64,000 bases of DNA, taken from the NCBI RefSeq assembly GCF_022012335.1, contig NZ_JAKLTO010000004.1, forward strand, positions 124,001 through 188,000, written 5' to 3'. Under the pieces are notes generated by a model, which saw only the letters and a list, made by a program, of their open reading frames with translations, made no database searches and was not told the DNA's origin. This document shows positions 25,172-34,960 of this stretch, in pieces. Within the stretch, counting starts at the first letter, position 1. The number at the start of each line of letters is the position of its first letter. The position numbers and the translations under genes are program-made. Origin of the DNA: Flavobacterium sp. SM15 (GTDB taxonomy: Bacteria > Bacteroidota > Bacteroidia > Flavobacteriales > Flavobacteriaceae).

Positions 25172-25434
25172 CTCAAAAATCTTTATACTGTAAATTTACT
25201 AATTCTATACTGGTTGTGCAAAAATCGTACCTGACAGAATTAGGCTTCCTTATTTGCTAATAGACGAAAAAAAATCGAGAAAAAAAAGACAAAATAGCAG
25301 GTTTTATCAACTTTTTAACTCTTTTTAAATGTTAATAAATCCCTGAAAATTGTGGATAAATTGCTATTGGTTTACTATAAAAATATGTATATTGGCACGT
25401 TTAGAAAATAATATAATTTTAATTGTAAATACTT

Positions 25435-27984
25435 ATGTCTGAAGGAGAAAAGTTAATTCCTATTAACATTGAGGATGAAATGAAATCAGCCTACATCGAT
25501 TATTCGATGTCGGTAATTGTATCCAGAGCGCTTCCTGATGTTAGAGATGGCTTGAAACCAGTACACCGAAGAGTATTGTTCGGGATGTATGAATTAGGAG
25601 TATTATCAAACAGAGCACATAAAAAGTCAGCGAGAATTGTAGGGGAGGTTCTTGGTAAGTACCACCCGCACGGTGATAGTTCAGTATACGACGCCATGGT
25701 TCGTATGGCACAAGAGTGGAGTTTACGTTATTTGATGGTTGACGGTCAGGGTAACTTTGGTTCCGTTGATGGTGACAGCCCGGCGGCAATGCGTTATACC
25801 GAGGCGAGAATGAAAAAGTTCTCGGAAGAAATGCTTGCTGATATTGACAAAGAAACCGTAGACTTCCAGTTGAACTTCGACGATACTTTAGAAGAACCAA
25901 AAGTAATGCCTACTAAAGTTCCGAACTTATTGGTTAATGGAGCTTCAGGTATTGCAGTAGGTATGGCGACCAATATGGCGCCACACAACTTAACCGAAGT
26001 AATTGACGGAACGCTAGCCTATATTGACAATAACGATATTGAAATCGATGAATTAATCACTCACATTAAAGCTCCGGATTTTCCAACAGGAGGAATCATT
26101 TACGGAATGGATGGTGTGCGTGAGGCCTTCAAAACCGGTCGCGGGCGTGTAGTAATGCGTGCTAAGGTGAATTTTGAAGAAGTTGACGGGCGTGAATCAA
26201 TCGTTGTTACAGAAATCCCATATCAGGTAAATAAAGCAAGTATGATCAAACATACTGCTGACTTGGTTAACGATAAAAAAATTGAAGGAATTTCCACGAT
26301 CCGTGACGAGTCGGACAGAAACGGTATGCGTATCGTTTATGTGTTGAAACGTGAAGCGGTTCCGAATGTGGTATTGAATACCTTATATAAGTATACACAG
26401 TTGCAGTCGTCTTTCAGTGTAAATAATATTGCATTGGTAAAAGGCCGTCCGCAGATGTTAAACGTAAAAGATTTAATTCACTATTTCGTTGAGCACCGTC
26501 ATGAAGTGGTGACACGTCGTGCAGAATTCGATTTACGTAAAGCAGAAGAAAGAGCTCACATTTTAGAAGGTTTAATCATTGCTTCGGACAATATTGATGA
26601 AGTAATTGCATTAATCCGTTCTTCTAAAGATGGTGACGAAGCAAGAGCTAAATTAATAGAACGTTTCAATTTATCTGAAATTCAGGCACGTGCGATTGTT
26701 GAGATGCGTTTACGTCAATTAACAGGTCTTGAGCAGGATAAATTGCGTGCAGAGTACGAAGAAATCATGAAATTGATTGCTTATTTGAAAGAATTATTAG
26801 CAAGCAAAGAAATGAGAATGCAGGTAATTAAGGATGAACTTGTTGAAATCAGAGATAAATATGGTGATGCCCGTCGTTCGCAAATTGAATACGCGGGGGG
26901 AGATGTAAGTATTGAAGATTTAATTGCAGATGAGCAAGTTGTTATTACGATTTCTCATGCTGGTTATATCAAACGTACACCACTTTCAGAATACAAAACC
27001 CAGAACAGAGGAGGAGTAGGGCAAAAATCAGCCGGAACCCGTGATTCTGATTTCCTTGAGCACATGTATGTGGCGACGAACCACCAGTATATGTTGTTCT
27101 TCACTCAAAAAGGAAAATGTTTCTGGATGCGTGTTTATGAAATTCCGGAAGGAAGTAAAACAGCAAAAGGGCGTGCAATTCAGAACCTTATCAATATTGA
27201 AAACGACGATAAAGTAAAAGCGTTTATCTGTACCCAAGACTTAAAAGACCAGGAATACATTCAAAATCATTATGTAATTATGGTTACTAAACAGGGTCAG
27301 GTGAAGAAAACTGCTTTAGAATCGTATTCAAGACCACGTGTTAACGGAGTTGCCGCAATTACAATTAAAGAAGACGACGAATTACTGGAAGCAAAATTAA
27401 CTACCGGTAACAGTCAGGTGTTAATTGCTGTGAAGTCTGGTAAAATGGTTCGATTCGAGGAAGAAAAAACCCGTCCGATGGGAAGAACAGCTTCCGGAGT
27501 TCGTGGTATTACTTTAGCTGATGATAAAGATGAAGTAATCGGAATGGTTTCTATCGACAGGGACCATGTAAATGATTCTCAGATTTTAGTGGTTACTGAA
27601 AACGGTTACGGTAAGCGAACCAAATTAGTTGACGATGACGGAGAAGATGTGTACCGAATCACTAACCGTGGAGGTAAAGGGGTTAAGACTTTGAATATTA
27701 CTGAAAAAACTGGCTCGCTTATTGCTATTAACAATGTGACTGATGAAGATGATTTGATGATTATCAACAAATCCGGATTAACCATCAGAATGCGAGTGTC
27801 TGATTTACGTGTAATGGGACGCGCAACTCAAGGGGTTCGTTTAATTAATATTAAAGGGAACGATGCGATTGCTGCTGTTTGTAAAGTAATGCGTGAAGAG
27901 GAGAGTGAAGAAAACACAGAAGAATTTGATGGTGAAGATCAGACAACAAATGCTTCTGAAGAAACCAACGATACTCAGGAATAA
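25435..27984 (+). CDS. gyrA: DNA gyrase subunit A
   Basis: 849 residues with the standard GyrA plan. The winged-helix/tower domain carries the catalytic Tyr121 in [10 protein letters not shown]. The coiled-coil gate follows, then the six-bladed C-terminal pinwheel with a GyrA box (QNRGGVGQK), ending in an acidic tail. It forms A2B2 gyrase with GyrB and introduces negative supercoils. In the quinolone region, Ser82 and Asp86 (equivalent to E. coli Ser83 and Asp87) are unchanged. A weak promoter (TTG 25367-25369, 18 bp, TATATTGG 25388-25395) lies upstream. The TPR gene starts 16 bp after its stop. Confidence 0.97.
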   Translation: MSEGEKLIPINIEDEMKSAYIDYSMSVIVSRALPDVRDGLKPVHRRVLFGMYELGVLSNRAHKKSARIVGEVLGKYHPHGDSSVYDAMVRMAQEWSLRYLMVDGQGNFGSVDGDSPAAMRYTEARMKKFSEEMLADIDKETVDFQLNFDDTLEEPKVMPTKVPNLLVNGASGIAVGMATNMAPHNLTEVIDGTLAYIDNNDIEIDELITHIKAPDFPTGGIIYGMDGVREAFKTGRGRVVMRAKVNFEEVDGRESIVVTEIPYQVNKASMIKHTADLVNDKKIEGISTIRDESDRNGMRIVYVLKREAVPNVVLNTLYKYTQLQSSFSVNNIALVKGRPQMLNVKDLIHYFVEHRHEVVTRRAEFDLRKAEERAHILEGLIIASDNIDEVIALIRSSKDGDEARAKLIERFNLSEIQARAIVEMRLRQLTGLEQDKLRAEYEEIMKLIAYLKELLASKEMRMQVIKDELVEIRDKYGDARRSQIEYAGGDVSIEDLIADEQVVITISHAGYIKRTPLSEYKTQNRGGVGQKSAGTRDSDFLEHMYVATNHQYMLFFTQKGKCFWMRVYEIPEGSKTAKGRAIQNLINIENDDKVKAFICTQDLKDQEYIQNHYVIMVTKQGQVKKTALESYSRPRVNGVAAITIKEDDELLEAKLTTGNSQVLIAVKSGKMVRFEEEKTRPMGRTASGVRGITLADDKDEVIGMVSIDRDHVNDSQILVVTENGYGKRTKLVDDDGEDVYRITNRGGKGVKTLNITEKTGSLIAINNVTDEDDLMIINKSGLTIRMRVSDLRVMGRATQGVRLINIKGNDAIAAVCKVMREEESEENTEEFDGEDQTTNASEETNDTQE

Positions 27985-28000
27985 TTAAAATTGATATATA

Positions 28001-29320
28001 ATGAAAGTTAAATATTTTGTATTGGCATCTTCATTGATGCTTTCGGCTGCAACTTTCGCACAGAAAGACGAGTTGAAAACTTTAAAAAAGCTATACGCTA
28101 AAGATGAGTTGTCTGCCTCAGATATGTCGGAATACAAATCGACATTGAATAAGGTTTCTGCTATGACCGGATTAGCTGAGCAGGATATGGTTTATGTAAA
28201 CTTTTACAAGTCGATGCTTCCGATTTTGGAAATGAATGATGCGATGGCTAAAAACCCAAATGATGTTCAGGCTGTAGCAAAAAACTTTACACCAACGACC
28301 ATTAATACTTTAGCTAAAGGTTTGAATGAGGTGCTTGAGTTTGAAAAAAAATCAGGCAAAAAGATTTATACTGATGACATCAATGAGACCATAGGAAGCT
28401 TTAAACCAATGATGATGCAGGTTGCCTATGCATATAACGATGGAGGGAAATTTACCGAATCAGCTAAAGTTTTTGAAGCAGTTTATAAATTGGATTCAAA
28501 AGACACAACGAGTTTGTTTAATGCTTCAGTTTTAGCAATGCAGGGAAAAGATTATGATTATGCCTTGACTTTACTAGAAGAGTTAAAGAGAATTAAATAT
28601 ACTGGAGAAGGAACTAATTATCTTGCAGTAAATAAAACAACTAAGCAGGAGGAAACATTCCCGGATAAAAATCAGAGAGATTTATTTGTTAAATCGGGAA
28701 GTCATGAAAAACCTCGTGATGAAAAAATCCCTTCTAAAAAAGGAGAGATTTATAAAAACTATGCCCTAATTTTAGTTGAAAAGGGTAAAACTGAAGAGGC
28801 AAAAAAAGCAATTGCAGAAGCAAGACAACAAGATCCGGATGACACAGGTCTGATCATTACTGAGGCTAATCTTTATTATCAAACTAAAGACATGGAGTCT
28901 TATAAGAGATTGATAAATGAAGCATTAGCTAAAAAACCTAATGATGCAGATATGTTGTTCAATTTAGGTGTGGTTTCTTCCAATACTGGTGATGCAGTAG
29001 CTGCTAAAAAATATTACGAGAAAGCAATCGCTGTTGATCCTAAATATTTCAATGCTTATAACAACTTAGGTTTGTTAATTATTGCTGACGATCAGAAACT
29101 TGTAAAAGAAATGAATTCATTAGGGATGTCTGCTAAAGAAGCAAAACGCTATGATGAATTAAAAGCTAAACGACAAAAAATGTTAGCTGAAGCTGTTCCT
29201 CATTTTGAAAAAGCATTAGAGCTTCAACCTCAAAATGAAGGCGTTAAATCACTTTTGTTGGGAGCGTATCAGTTTTTAGAAATGGATGCAAAATATAAAG
29301 CTTTAAAAGCTAAGAAATAA
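28001..29320 (+). CDS. Exported TPR-repeat protein
   Basis: 439 residues with signal peptide MKVKYFVLASSLMLSAATFAQ. TPR units lie around 145-215, 245-290 and 310-360 (MLFNLGVVSSNTGDAVAAKK, YNNLGLLIIADDQK) and at the C-terminus (AVPHFEKALELQPQNEG). Such periplasmic scaffolds bind partner proteins. Regular co-occurrence right after gyrA in Flavobacterium suggests an operon by position only. A strong terminator follows at 29336-29366. Confidence 0.85.
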   Translation: MKVKYFVLASSLMLSAATFAQKDELKTLKKLYAKDELSASDMSEYKSTLNKVSAMTGLAEQDMVYVNFYKSMLPILEMNDAMAKNPNDVQAVAKNFTPTTINTLAKGLNEVLEFEKKSGKKIYTDDINETIGSFKPMMMQVAYAYNDGGKFTESAKVFEAVYKLDSKDTTSLFNASVLAMQGKDYDYALTLLEELKRIKYTGEGTNYLAVNKTTKQEETFPDKNQRDLFVKSGSHEKPRDEKIPSKKGEIYKNYALILVEKGKTEEAKKAIAEARQQDPDDTGLIITEANLYYQTKDMESYKRLINEALAKKPNDADMLFNLGVVSSNTGDAVAAKKYYEKAIAVDPKYFNAYNNLGLLIIADDQKLVKEMNSLGMSAKEAKRYDELKAKRQKMLAEAVPHFEKALELQPQNEGVKSLLLGAYQFLEMDAKYKALKAKK

Positions 29321-29335
29321 CAGTTTTTTCTAAAT

Positions 29336-29366
29336 AAAAACCGCACTTTAAAGTGCGGTTTTTTTT
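29336..29366. terminator. Terminator between the TPR gene and the NlpC/P60 gene
   Basis: A perfect palindrome CCGCACTTTAAAGTGCGG (29341-29358), flanked by A- and T-runs, serves the convergent genes on both sides. Confidence 0.92.
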
Positions 29367-29369
29367 GTT

Positions 29370-30131
29370 TTATATAATCTTTTTGATTACTCTAAGTTTG
29401 TGAGTGTGTCTCCCAGTGTCAACGTTGTAAATTCCTAAATGATCCAAACGGTCAATACGAACCTTTCCGTGAGCGTGAATGATGTAGTTGTTTTCCATGA
29501 TCATTCCAACATGGATGATTCGTCCTTCATCATTGTCGAAAAAAGCCAGATCACCAGGTTCACTTTCTTCAATAAAACTTAAGGCTTCGCCTTGAGTAGC
29601 TTGTTGAGAGGCATCACGAAGAATAGAATATCCGTTAAGTTTATAAACCATTTGCGTAAACCCTGAGCAATCAATTCCAAAAGGTGTTTTACCACCCCAA
29701 AGGTAAGGTGCGTTCAAATACATGAAAGCAGTCTTGATTAATTCTGATTTGGGTTTAATGCCGCAAACTTTAATCCCTTCAAAGGAAAATTGAGAACTAT
29801 TTATTTCCGGATTATCTAAAAAAGCCAAAGAACTTCCTACGGGAATTGGCATTAAATAATTATCTGGAGTTGTAATGTATTCGACTAAATCTGCATTCAT
29901 TACTATTGCAGAGGAGTCAAGCAGCTTGAAATTAGTTTCGGAAATTATCTGAAACTGTTTGTTGTCAATCCAACCTTCGTAAGCGTCAAATGCAAGTTGA
30001 ATTCTGGACCATTTTTCAGTTTGTTCCAAAATTTTAAAGTGCTCTCCAAATAAAACCTGAGAAACTAATTCGCTTCGGTCACTTGGTTCAAAGCGTAACG
30101 GTACGATCGCCAGATTACAAATTGCAAACAT
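29370..30131 (-). CDS. NlpC/P60 cysteine peptidase with N-terminal SH3-like domains
   Basis: 253 residues. Residues 1-120 contain SH3-like beta domains (FKILEQTEKWSRIQLAFDAY, EGWID). The C40 peptidase domain follows, with the catalytic cysteine in GIDCSGFTQMVYKL and the histidine in RIIHVGMIM. The family cuts D-glutamyl-diamino acid bonds in cell-wall peptides. No signal peptide is visible, so it may recycle muropeptides in the cytoplasm, as bacterial YkfC-like enzymes do. Downstream of the thiolase, separated by an inverted repeat. Confidence 0.9.
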   Translation of the reverse strand: MFAICNLAIVPLRFEPSDRSELVSQVLFGEHFKILEQTEKWSRIQLAFDAYEGWIDNKQFQIISETNFKLLDSSAIVMNADLVEYITTPDNYLMPIPVGSSLAFLDNPEINSSQFSFEGIKVCGIKPKSELIKTAFMYLNAPYLWGGKTPFGIDCSGFTQMVYKLNGYSILRDASQQATQGEALSFIEESEPGDLAFFDNDEGRIIHVGMIMENNYIIHAHGKVRIDRLDHLGIYNVDTGRHTHKLRVIKKII

Positions 30132-30145
30132 TTAAGGAAAATAGG

Positions 30146-30220
30146 AGTTATAAATTATGAGTTACAAGAGAACTTGTCAAAATTCGAAAACTTATAACTC
30201 ATAATTTTTAATTTATAACT
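30146..30220. repeat. Imperfect inverted repeat between the NlpC/P60 and thiolase genes
   Basis: AGTTATAAATTATGAGTTA (30146-30164) is the reverse complement of the right arm at 30195-30220, except for an inserted 7-nt AT stretch. It fills almost the whole intergenic gap. Repeats of this AT-only type recur in Flavobacterium intergenic DNA. It may be a remnant miniature element or a transcript-stabilising hairpin. Confidence 0.6.
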
Positions 30221-30222
30221 GA

Positions 30223-31401
30223 TTAAGCTCTTTCAATAACAATTGCAGAAGCACCACCACCACCATTACAGATAGCTGCAGCTCCGATTTTTGCATTGTT
30301 TTGCTCTAGAACATTAATTAAAGTGACTACAATTCTTGCTCCTGAACATCCAAGAGGGTGACCCAAAGAAACAGCTCCTCCGTTTACGTTCACTTTGTTA
30401 TTATCTAAACCTAAAATTTTAGCATTAGCCAAACCTACAACAGAGAACGCTTCGTTAAATTCGAAGAAATCAACGTCTGAAAGCGACATTCCTGCTTTGT
30501 CTAAAGCTTTTGGTAATGCTTTTGCAGGTGCTGTAGTGAACCATTTAGGCTCTTGTGCAGCATCGGCATAAGATTTAATGTATGCTAAAGGTTTTAAACC
30601 TAAAGCGTTTGCTTTCTCCTCGCTCATTAAAACAACAGCAGCTGCACCATCATTAATAGTAGAAGCATTTGCTGCAGTTACAGTTCCTTCTTTTGTGAAA
30701 ACTGCATTTAAAGCAGGGATTTTATCTAATTTAACATTTGTGTATTCTTCGTCTTTAGCAAAAACGATAGGGTCTCCTTTTCTTTGAGGAATTGAAACCG
30801 GAACGATTTCGTTGTCAAATTTTCCAGCCTCCCAAGCTTTAGCTGAACGCTCATACGATTGAATAGCGAAAGCATCTTGCTCCTCACGAGTAATTTTATA
30901 TTCTGATGCACATAAATCGGCAGCAACACCCATTGCGTTGTTATCGTATGCGTCGGTTAAGCCATCTTTTTGCATTCCATCCATCATGGTTGCCGGTCCG
31001 AATTTTGCGCCGTTTCTCATGTGAACATAGTGAGGAATTAAACTCATATTTTCCATACCACCCGCTACAACTACTTCAGCATCTCCAGCCATGATAGCCT
31101 GAGCACCTTGCATGATAGCTTTCATTCCGGAAGCACAAACTTTATTTACAGTGGTACAAGCAACAGTATTTGGTAAACCTGCATAGATAGCAGCTTGGCG
31201 CGCAGGAGCCTGTCCAACACCAGCCTGAACTACGTTACCCATTAAAACTTCGTCAACTAAATTTGGATCTAAATTGATTTTATTTAAAGCCCCTTTAATT
31301 GCTGTAGCACCTAATTGCGAAGCTGTAACGGTTGATAAACTTCCCATAAAGCTACCAATTGGAGTTCTTACAGCCGATACAATAACTACTTTTTTATTCA
31401 T
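30223..31401 (-). CDS. Acetyl-CoA C-acyltransferase (thiolase)
   Basis: 392 residues, the normal thiolase length. The nucleophile is Cys89 in VNKVCASGMKA. The histidine is in NVNGGAVSLGHPLGCSG and the second cysteine in AAICNGGGGAS. It condenses or cleaves acyl-CoA units. The biosynthetic (acetoacetyl-CoA) and the beta-oxidation role both fit. No fad or phb genes are adjacent, so the pathway cannot be fixed. Start and end fit the family without overhang. Confidence 0.93.
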   Translation of the reverse strand: MNKKVVIVSAVRTPIGSFMGSLSTVTASQLGATAIKGALNKINLDPNLVDEVLMGNVVQAGVGQAPARQAAIYAGLPNTVACTTVNKVCASGMKAIMQGAQAIMAGDAEVVVAGGMENMSLIPHYVHMRNGAKFGPATMMDGMQKDGLTDAYDNNAMGVAADLCASEYKITREEQDAFAIQSYERSAKAWEAGKFDNEIVPVSIPQRKGDPIVFAKDEEYTNVKLDKIPALNAVFTKEGTVTAANASTINDGAAAVVLMSEEKANALGLKPLAYIKSYADAAQEPKWFTTAPAKALPKALDKAGMSLSDVDFFEFNEAFSVVGLANAKILGLDNNKVNVNGGAVSLGHPLGCSGARIVVTLINVLEQNNAKIGAAAICNGGGGASAIVIERA

Positions 31402-31616
31402 GATATTATGTTGTTAGTTTGTTGAAAGTGCGAATTTAACCAAAATTGTGAAGATATTTTAATTATTAAAGATATTATTAAGACGTTTTTTTGATTTTAT
31501 CAGTGTTGGTCATGATTAAATAGGAAATAACAATATTTTATTGGATTTCTATTGTGTTGACAATGAATCAGTTTTAAAATATATTTATTAAAAATTAAAA
31601 ATAATGTAAAAAATAG

Positions 31617-31647
31617 TTGCAGAAAACAGAACGTTAGTATACATTTG
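31617..31647 (+). promoter_or_regulatory. Promoter of the tRNA cluster
   Basis: TTG at 31617-31619, 20 bp, then TACATTTG at 31640-31647, matching the Bacteroidota consensus exactly. The first tRNA begins 34 bp downstream. Confidence 0.8.
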
Positions 31648-31680
31648 CAACCGCAAAAAAGGATAAGTTATTTGCAAACA

Positions 31681-31764
31681 GGAGAGGTGCCGGAGTGGTA
31701 ACGGAGCAGATTGCTAATCTGTCGACGGGTAACCGTCGCCAGGGTTCGAGTCCCTGTCTCTCCG
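31681..31764 (+). tRNA. tRNA-Ser (anticodon GCU)
   Basis: The acceptor arm GGAGAGG pairs with TCTCTCC. The anticodon stem CAGAT/ATCTG encloses TTGCTAA, giving GCU. A long variable arm (CGACGGGTAACCGTCG) marks it as a serine tRNA. The T-loop is GGTTCGAGTCC. The CCA end is not encoded. Confidence 0.95.
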
Positions 31765-31779
31765 CTTTTTTTTTGCTTT

Positions 31780-31854
31780 CGGGGTGTAGCGTAGCCCGGT
31801 CATCGCGCCTGGTTTGGGACCAGGAGGTCGCAGGTTCGAATCCTGCCACCCCGA
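31780..31854 (+). tRNA. tRNA-Pro (anticodon UGG)
   Basis: The acceptor arm CGGGGTG pairs with CACCCCG. The anticodon stem CCTGG/CCAGG encloses TTTGGGA, giving UGG. The T-arm is CAGGTTCGAATCCTG. The discriminator is A at 31854 and no CCA is encoded. Confidence 0.95.
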
Positions 31855-31900
31855 CGATAACATTTTCAGTATTCCCAATACAACTGAAATTAAAATTTAA

Positions 31901-31974
31901 GGTCCCGTAGCTCAGCTGGATAGAGCAACTGCCTTCTAAGCAGTAGGTCTCAGGTTCGAATCCTGACGGGATCA
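31901..31974 (+). tRNA. tRNA-Arg (anticodon UCU)
   Basis: The acceptor arm GGTCCCG pairs with CGGGATC with one wobble. The anticodon stem CTGC/GCAG encloses CTTCTAA, giving UCU. The D-arm is GCTCAGCTGGATAGAGC and the T-arm CAGGTTCGAATCCTG. A strong terminator follows 2 bp later. Confidence 0.95.
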
Positions 31975-31975
31975 C

Positions 31976-32006
31976 AAAAAAGCCTAGCAACTTGCTAGGC
32001 TTTTTT
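31976..32006. terminator. Terminator of the tRNA cluster
   Basis: AAAAAGCCTAGCA and TGCTAGGCTTTTT form a near-perfect hairpin right after tRNA-Arg. It may also serve the leftward gene ending at 32028. Confidence 0.9.
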
Positions 32007-32027
32007 GTTTTTACTTATGCGGTATTT

Positions 32028-32600
32028 TTATTCAACACAATTCAAGTAATTGATAAAGTAATTTTCTGGAAAAAAATCGCCTTTAAAGGTCACGGATTGT
32101 ATCTGCTTTTTGAAAACATAATCCATGCTTTCCGTGACGAAATTTATTTTGATTAGGCTGACAGGGTATTTTTTCAAATCTTCAAACCCTTCTTTTGGAA
32201 AGAAAAAATAGTTATTTAATAATCGGATGTTGTTTTTTTCTTTTTCATCAAACATTAACTGGCTGCATATTTCTCCTGCGCTTAAAAGGGTTACAATTTT
32301 TCCATTACTGAGTTGTAAAGAAATTTTTGATTTATTGTCAAAACAAAACGGTTTAATAAAATCTTTGCTTTTTTGAAGCAATTGAAAATTTAAGAAAGGG
32401 GTTCCGTTTGAATTAATTAATGAGAACAAGACAAATTCTTTTGAACTTATAAAATCTTTCTCATGTATTAAATAATCGGGGGTTTTCTTTAAAAAAGTTG
32501 AATCTGTTTTTTCTTCAAAGTCGTATTCACATTTTTTTTGCTGGGCAGTTACTGTTATAAAGGCAAGGTTTAAAATAAGGGCTGCAAGTATTCTTTTCAT
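32028..32600 (-). CDS. Exported hypothetical protein (190 residues)
   Basis: Signal peptide MKRILAALILNLAFITVTAQ, then a mostly beta, lysine-rich mature part with cysteines at CEYDF, FCFDN, EICSQ and near the C-terminus (NCVE). No family is recognised. It lies 1 bp after the THUMP-like methyltransferase gene and is likely co-transcribed with it, although the two products act in different compartments. Confidence 0.75.
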   Translation of the reverse strand: MKRILAALILNLAFITVTAQQKKCEYDFEEKTDSTFLKKTPDYLIHEKDFISSKEFVLFSLINSNGTPFLNFQLLQKSKDFIKPFCFDNKSKISLQLSNGKIVTLLSAGEICSQLMFDEKEKNNIRLLNNYFFFPKEGFEDLKKYPVSLIKINFVTESMDYVFKKQIQSVTFKGDFFPENYFINYLNCVE

Positions 32601-32601
32601 T

Positions 32602-33786
32602 TTAATGCTGGATTTTTTGGCAAAGTAAAACTATTTTTTCGTTTAAAAGATTTGTGGTAAAAAAACAATAATCGATTCCTCCATCTTTAATTTTCCATTT
32701 TTTTCTGATTTCTTCAACAGATATTGGAAAATTTCTTGTTGTGATGTTTGCTTTTTTTCCTTCAAAATGCCTTTTAATTTCGGCTTTATCAAAAGGAATG
32801 ACCTCGTTGATTTCAAAAATTCTGCCAGGAAATTCAATTAAATCTTCTGAAGTGTACAAATGGGAATGCTTGTGCAATTTTTCAAGCTTATAATGAACTC
32901 CAATTGCTTCAAAAGCTCCTGTTTTCATCATTGCGGCATTAGGCTCGTAAAGATATTTTTTAGGCTGAGAATATTCAGATTTGACTTCTTGATTGTTGTA
33001 ATTGATGGAAAATAGTTGGATGTTCTCTTTGGTTAGCGAAACTGCATTAAGTGCGATTTCACCGTTATAATCCTTTTCAATTTCCCAAAGCAGCTCTTTC
33101 ACTTCATTGTCTAAAGCGATAATATGAATGCTTTTAACAAATTGCAATTCACTTAATCCTGATGTTATATCCAGAATAGGAGCGGTTTTAATTAAAAGAT
33201 TGTCTGAATAATTAAAATACGTTTCCAAAAGCATTGGAACATTCGGTAAACAGTCTTTGAGCATGAATACTTTACCTTTTACATCACTTCTTCGTGATGG
33301 GTCGATGTAAATCCAGCTCCATTTTTGATCAAGTTTCCTCAAAATTTCCAAACTGTCTCCACTATAACATTCTAAGTTTCTTTGATTGAGAATTTTATAG
33401 TTGTGTTGAACAATTTCGGATAATTCCTGATTAATCTCACAATGAACAACTCTATTGAACTTCTGTGCGAAATAATAATCATCGATACCGAAACCACCGG
33501 TTAAATCGATTAGCGTTTTTCCATCAATTAGCGAAGCTTTGTATTTCGCGGTTATTTCCGAAGAAGTCTGCTCAATGGAAATTTTAGAAGGATATAAGAT
33601 ACACCTGTGGGCGAACCAAGTGGGAAGTTTTTCTTTTGCCTTGTTTTTTGAAGCGATCTGATTTAAAATGTCATTCCATTTAATTTCCGGGAACGGGTTT
33701 TTCATTAGCGCAATTTTGGTAAAATTGGCCTGCATGGAATTGTCGATAAAGTCTTGAACTTCTGCTTTTAAAAGAGGTGAATCCAA
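32602..33786 (-). CDS. Class I SAM methyltransferase with THUMP-like domain (PG_1098 type)
   Basis: 394 residues. The SAM-binding motif is LIDLTGGFGIDDYYFA near residue 92, with WIYIDPSRR as the motif-IV region. The C-terminal THUMP-like/ferredoxin-like part carries SHLYTSEDLIEFPGRIFEI. The Bacteroidota-specific architecture suggests RNA methylation, but the target base is not known. It is between the AI-2E transporter (2 bp upstream) and the exported protein (1 bp downstream), forming a tight operon. Confidence 0.88.
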   Translation of the reverse strand: MDSPLLKAEVQDFIDNSMQANFTKIALMKNPFPEIKWNDILNQIASKNKAKEKLPTWFAHRCILYPSKISIEQTSSEITAKYKASLIDGKTLIDLTGGFGIDDYYFAQKFNRVVHCEINQELSEIVQHNYKILNQRNLECYSGDSLEILRKLDQKWSWIYIDPSRRSDVKGKVFMLKDCLPNVPMLLETYFNYSDNLLIKTAPILDITSGLSELQFVKSIHIIALDNEVKELLWEIEKDYNGEIALNAVSLTKENIQLFSINYNNQEVKSEYSQPKKYLYEPNAAMMKTGAFEAIGVHYKLEKLHKHSHLYTSEDLIEFPGRIFEINEVIPFDKAEIKRHFEGKKANITTRNFPISVEEIRKKWKIKDGGIDYCFFTTNLLNEKIVLLCQKIQH

Positions 33787-33787
33787 A

Positions 33788-34879
33788 TTAGATGTCTTTG
33801 GTTAACATTCGAACGATTTTATTTGAAGGAAGAAATTCTTTGGCAATTACCTTTAAAACGGTGTAAGAAGGTATTGCTAAGATCATTCCGGTAATTCCAA
33901 ACAGAAATCCGCTAATTAGGGTTATTAGGAAAATTTCTAATGGATGTGATTTGATACTGTTGGAGAATATAATCGGTTGGCTTATATTGTTATCAATTGC
34001 CTGAACGATTGTAAAACCAATCAATACATAAAGTGTAGTAGGTAGGATTTCTGTTTTGAAATCAGTGCCTAAAAGCCCCATCATTGTTAGGAATACAGCT
34101 AGAATTGTACCGATTAATGGACCGATATACGGGATGATATTCAAAATTGCGCAAATTAACGCGATTGTAAAAGCGCTTTTTACACCAAAAATCAGCAAAA
34201 CAATGAAGTAGAGAATAAAAACGATAAATAGCTGAAGCAAAAGACCTCCAAAATAACGCGACAATAAATAATTTGTCTTGTCTATTGAAGCTAAAATCTT
34301 CTCTTCGTGCTCATCTGGAATTATTCTTTTGAACAAATATTCGAATTGCACACTGTCTTTCATCAGGAAAAAAGAAATAAAAGCAACTGATACAAGCCCC
34401 ATCCCAAAATTACTGATGATACTAAAAACCGAATTGAGAATTGTCGGAAGAAAATTAAAGTTAAGTTTTGAAGTCATATTCGATTTTTCGGCAAGGGAAA
34501 GCAAATCGATATTGTGGTTTAAAAGATAGGTGTTGGTTTGCAGTAAAATGCTGTTAAAGTTTTTCTCAATGGAATTGGTGTCTAATAACGATAGGTTTTC
34601 ACTTTGGGAAAGTATCAAAGGAACGAACATCATTACAAAACTCACAATCAATCCGATGAAAAAAAGCAGGGTTGTTACAACAGCTAAAGTGTTTTTGAAT
34701 TTAAGCCTTTTTTTTAAAAAATTGGAAATCGGCTTACCAATTAAGGAAACCACAATGGATATGAAAAGATAAATGATAACTGTACTTATTTTTGATAAGA
34801 CAAAAAGCAGTAATGCTAAACCGGCAAGTATAAGTACAGCTCTGACAATTCCTTTTGCAAGTTCTTTTGAAGTCATCAA
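33788..34879 (-). CDS. AI-2E family transporter
   Basis: 363 residues with about eight membrane helices. The family marks are ALICAILNIIPYIGPLIGTILA, the C-terminal ISGFLFGITGMILAIPSYTVLK and an N-terminal KELAKGIVRAVLILAGLALL. Members export small molecules or act in Na+/H+ exchange; the AI-2 name does not prove the substrate. First gene of the leftward operon continuing into the THUMP-like methyltransferase. Confidence 0.92.
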   Translation of the reverse strand: MMTSKELAKGIVRAVLILAGLALLLFVLSKISTVIIYLFISIVVSLIGKPISNFLKKRLKFKNTLAVVTTLLFFIGLIVSFVMMFVPLILSQSENLSLLDTNSIEKNFNSILLQTNTYLLNHNIDLLSLAEKSNMTSKLNFNFLPTILNSVFSIISNFGMGLVSVAFISFFLMKDSVQFEYLFKRIIPDEHEEKILASIDKTNYLLSRYFGGLLLQLFIVFILYFIVLLIFGVKSAFTIALICAILNIIPYIGPLIGTILAVFLTMMGLLGTDFKTEILPTTLYVLIGFTIVQAIDNNISQPIIFSNSIKSHPLEIFLITLISGFLFGITGMILAIPSYTVLKVIAKEFLPSNKIVRMLTKDI

Positions 34880-34910
34880 TTTTAATTTACAAATCGAACT
34901 TAAAAATATA

Positions 34911-34938
34911 AAAAAAACTCGCTGTAAAAGCGAGTTTT
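34911..34938 (-). terminator. Terminator of the first M43 protease gene
   Basis: AAAACTCGCT and AGCGAGTTTT around GTAAA. On the minus strand TTTTTTTAT follows. Confidence 0.88.
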
Positions 34939-34960
34939 AAATTTATTTTTTAGTTTTCTA

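Noticed and set aside
31634..31990. A 118-codon leftward frame with phrases like SGFEPETYCLEG
   Set aside because: It is antisense to the three tRNA genes. Such frames are a known artefact of tRNA sequence.
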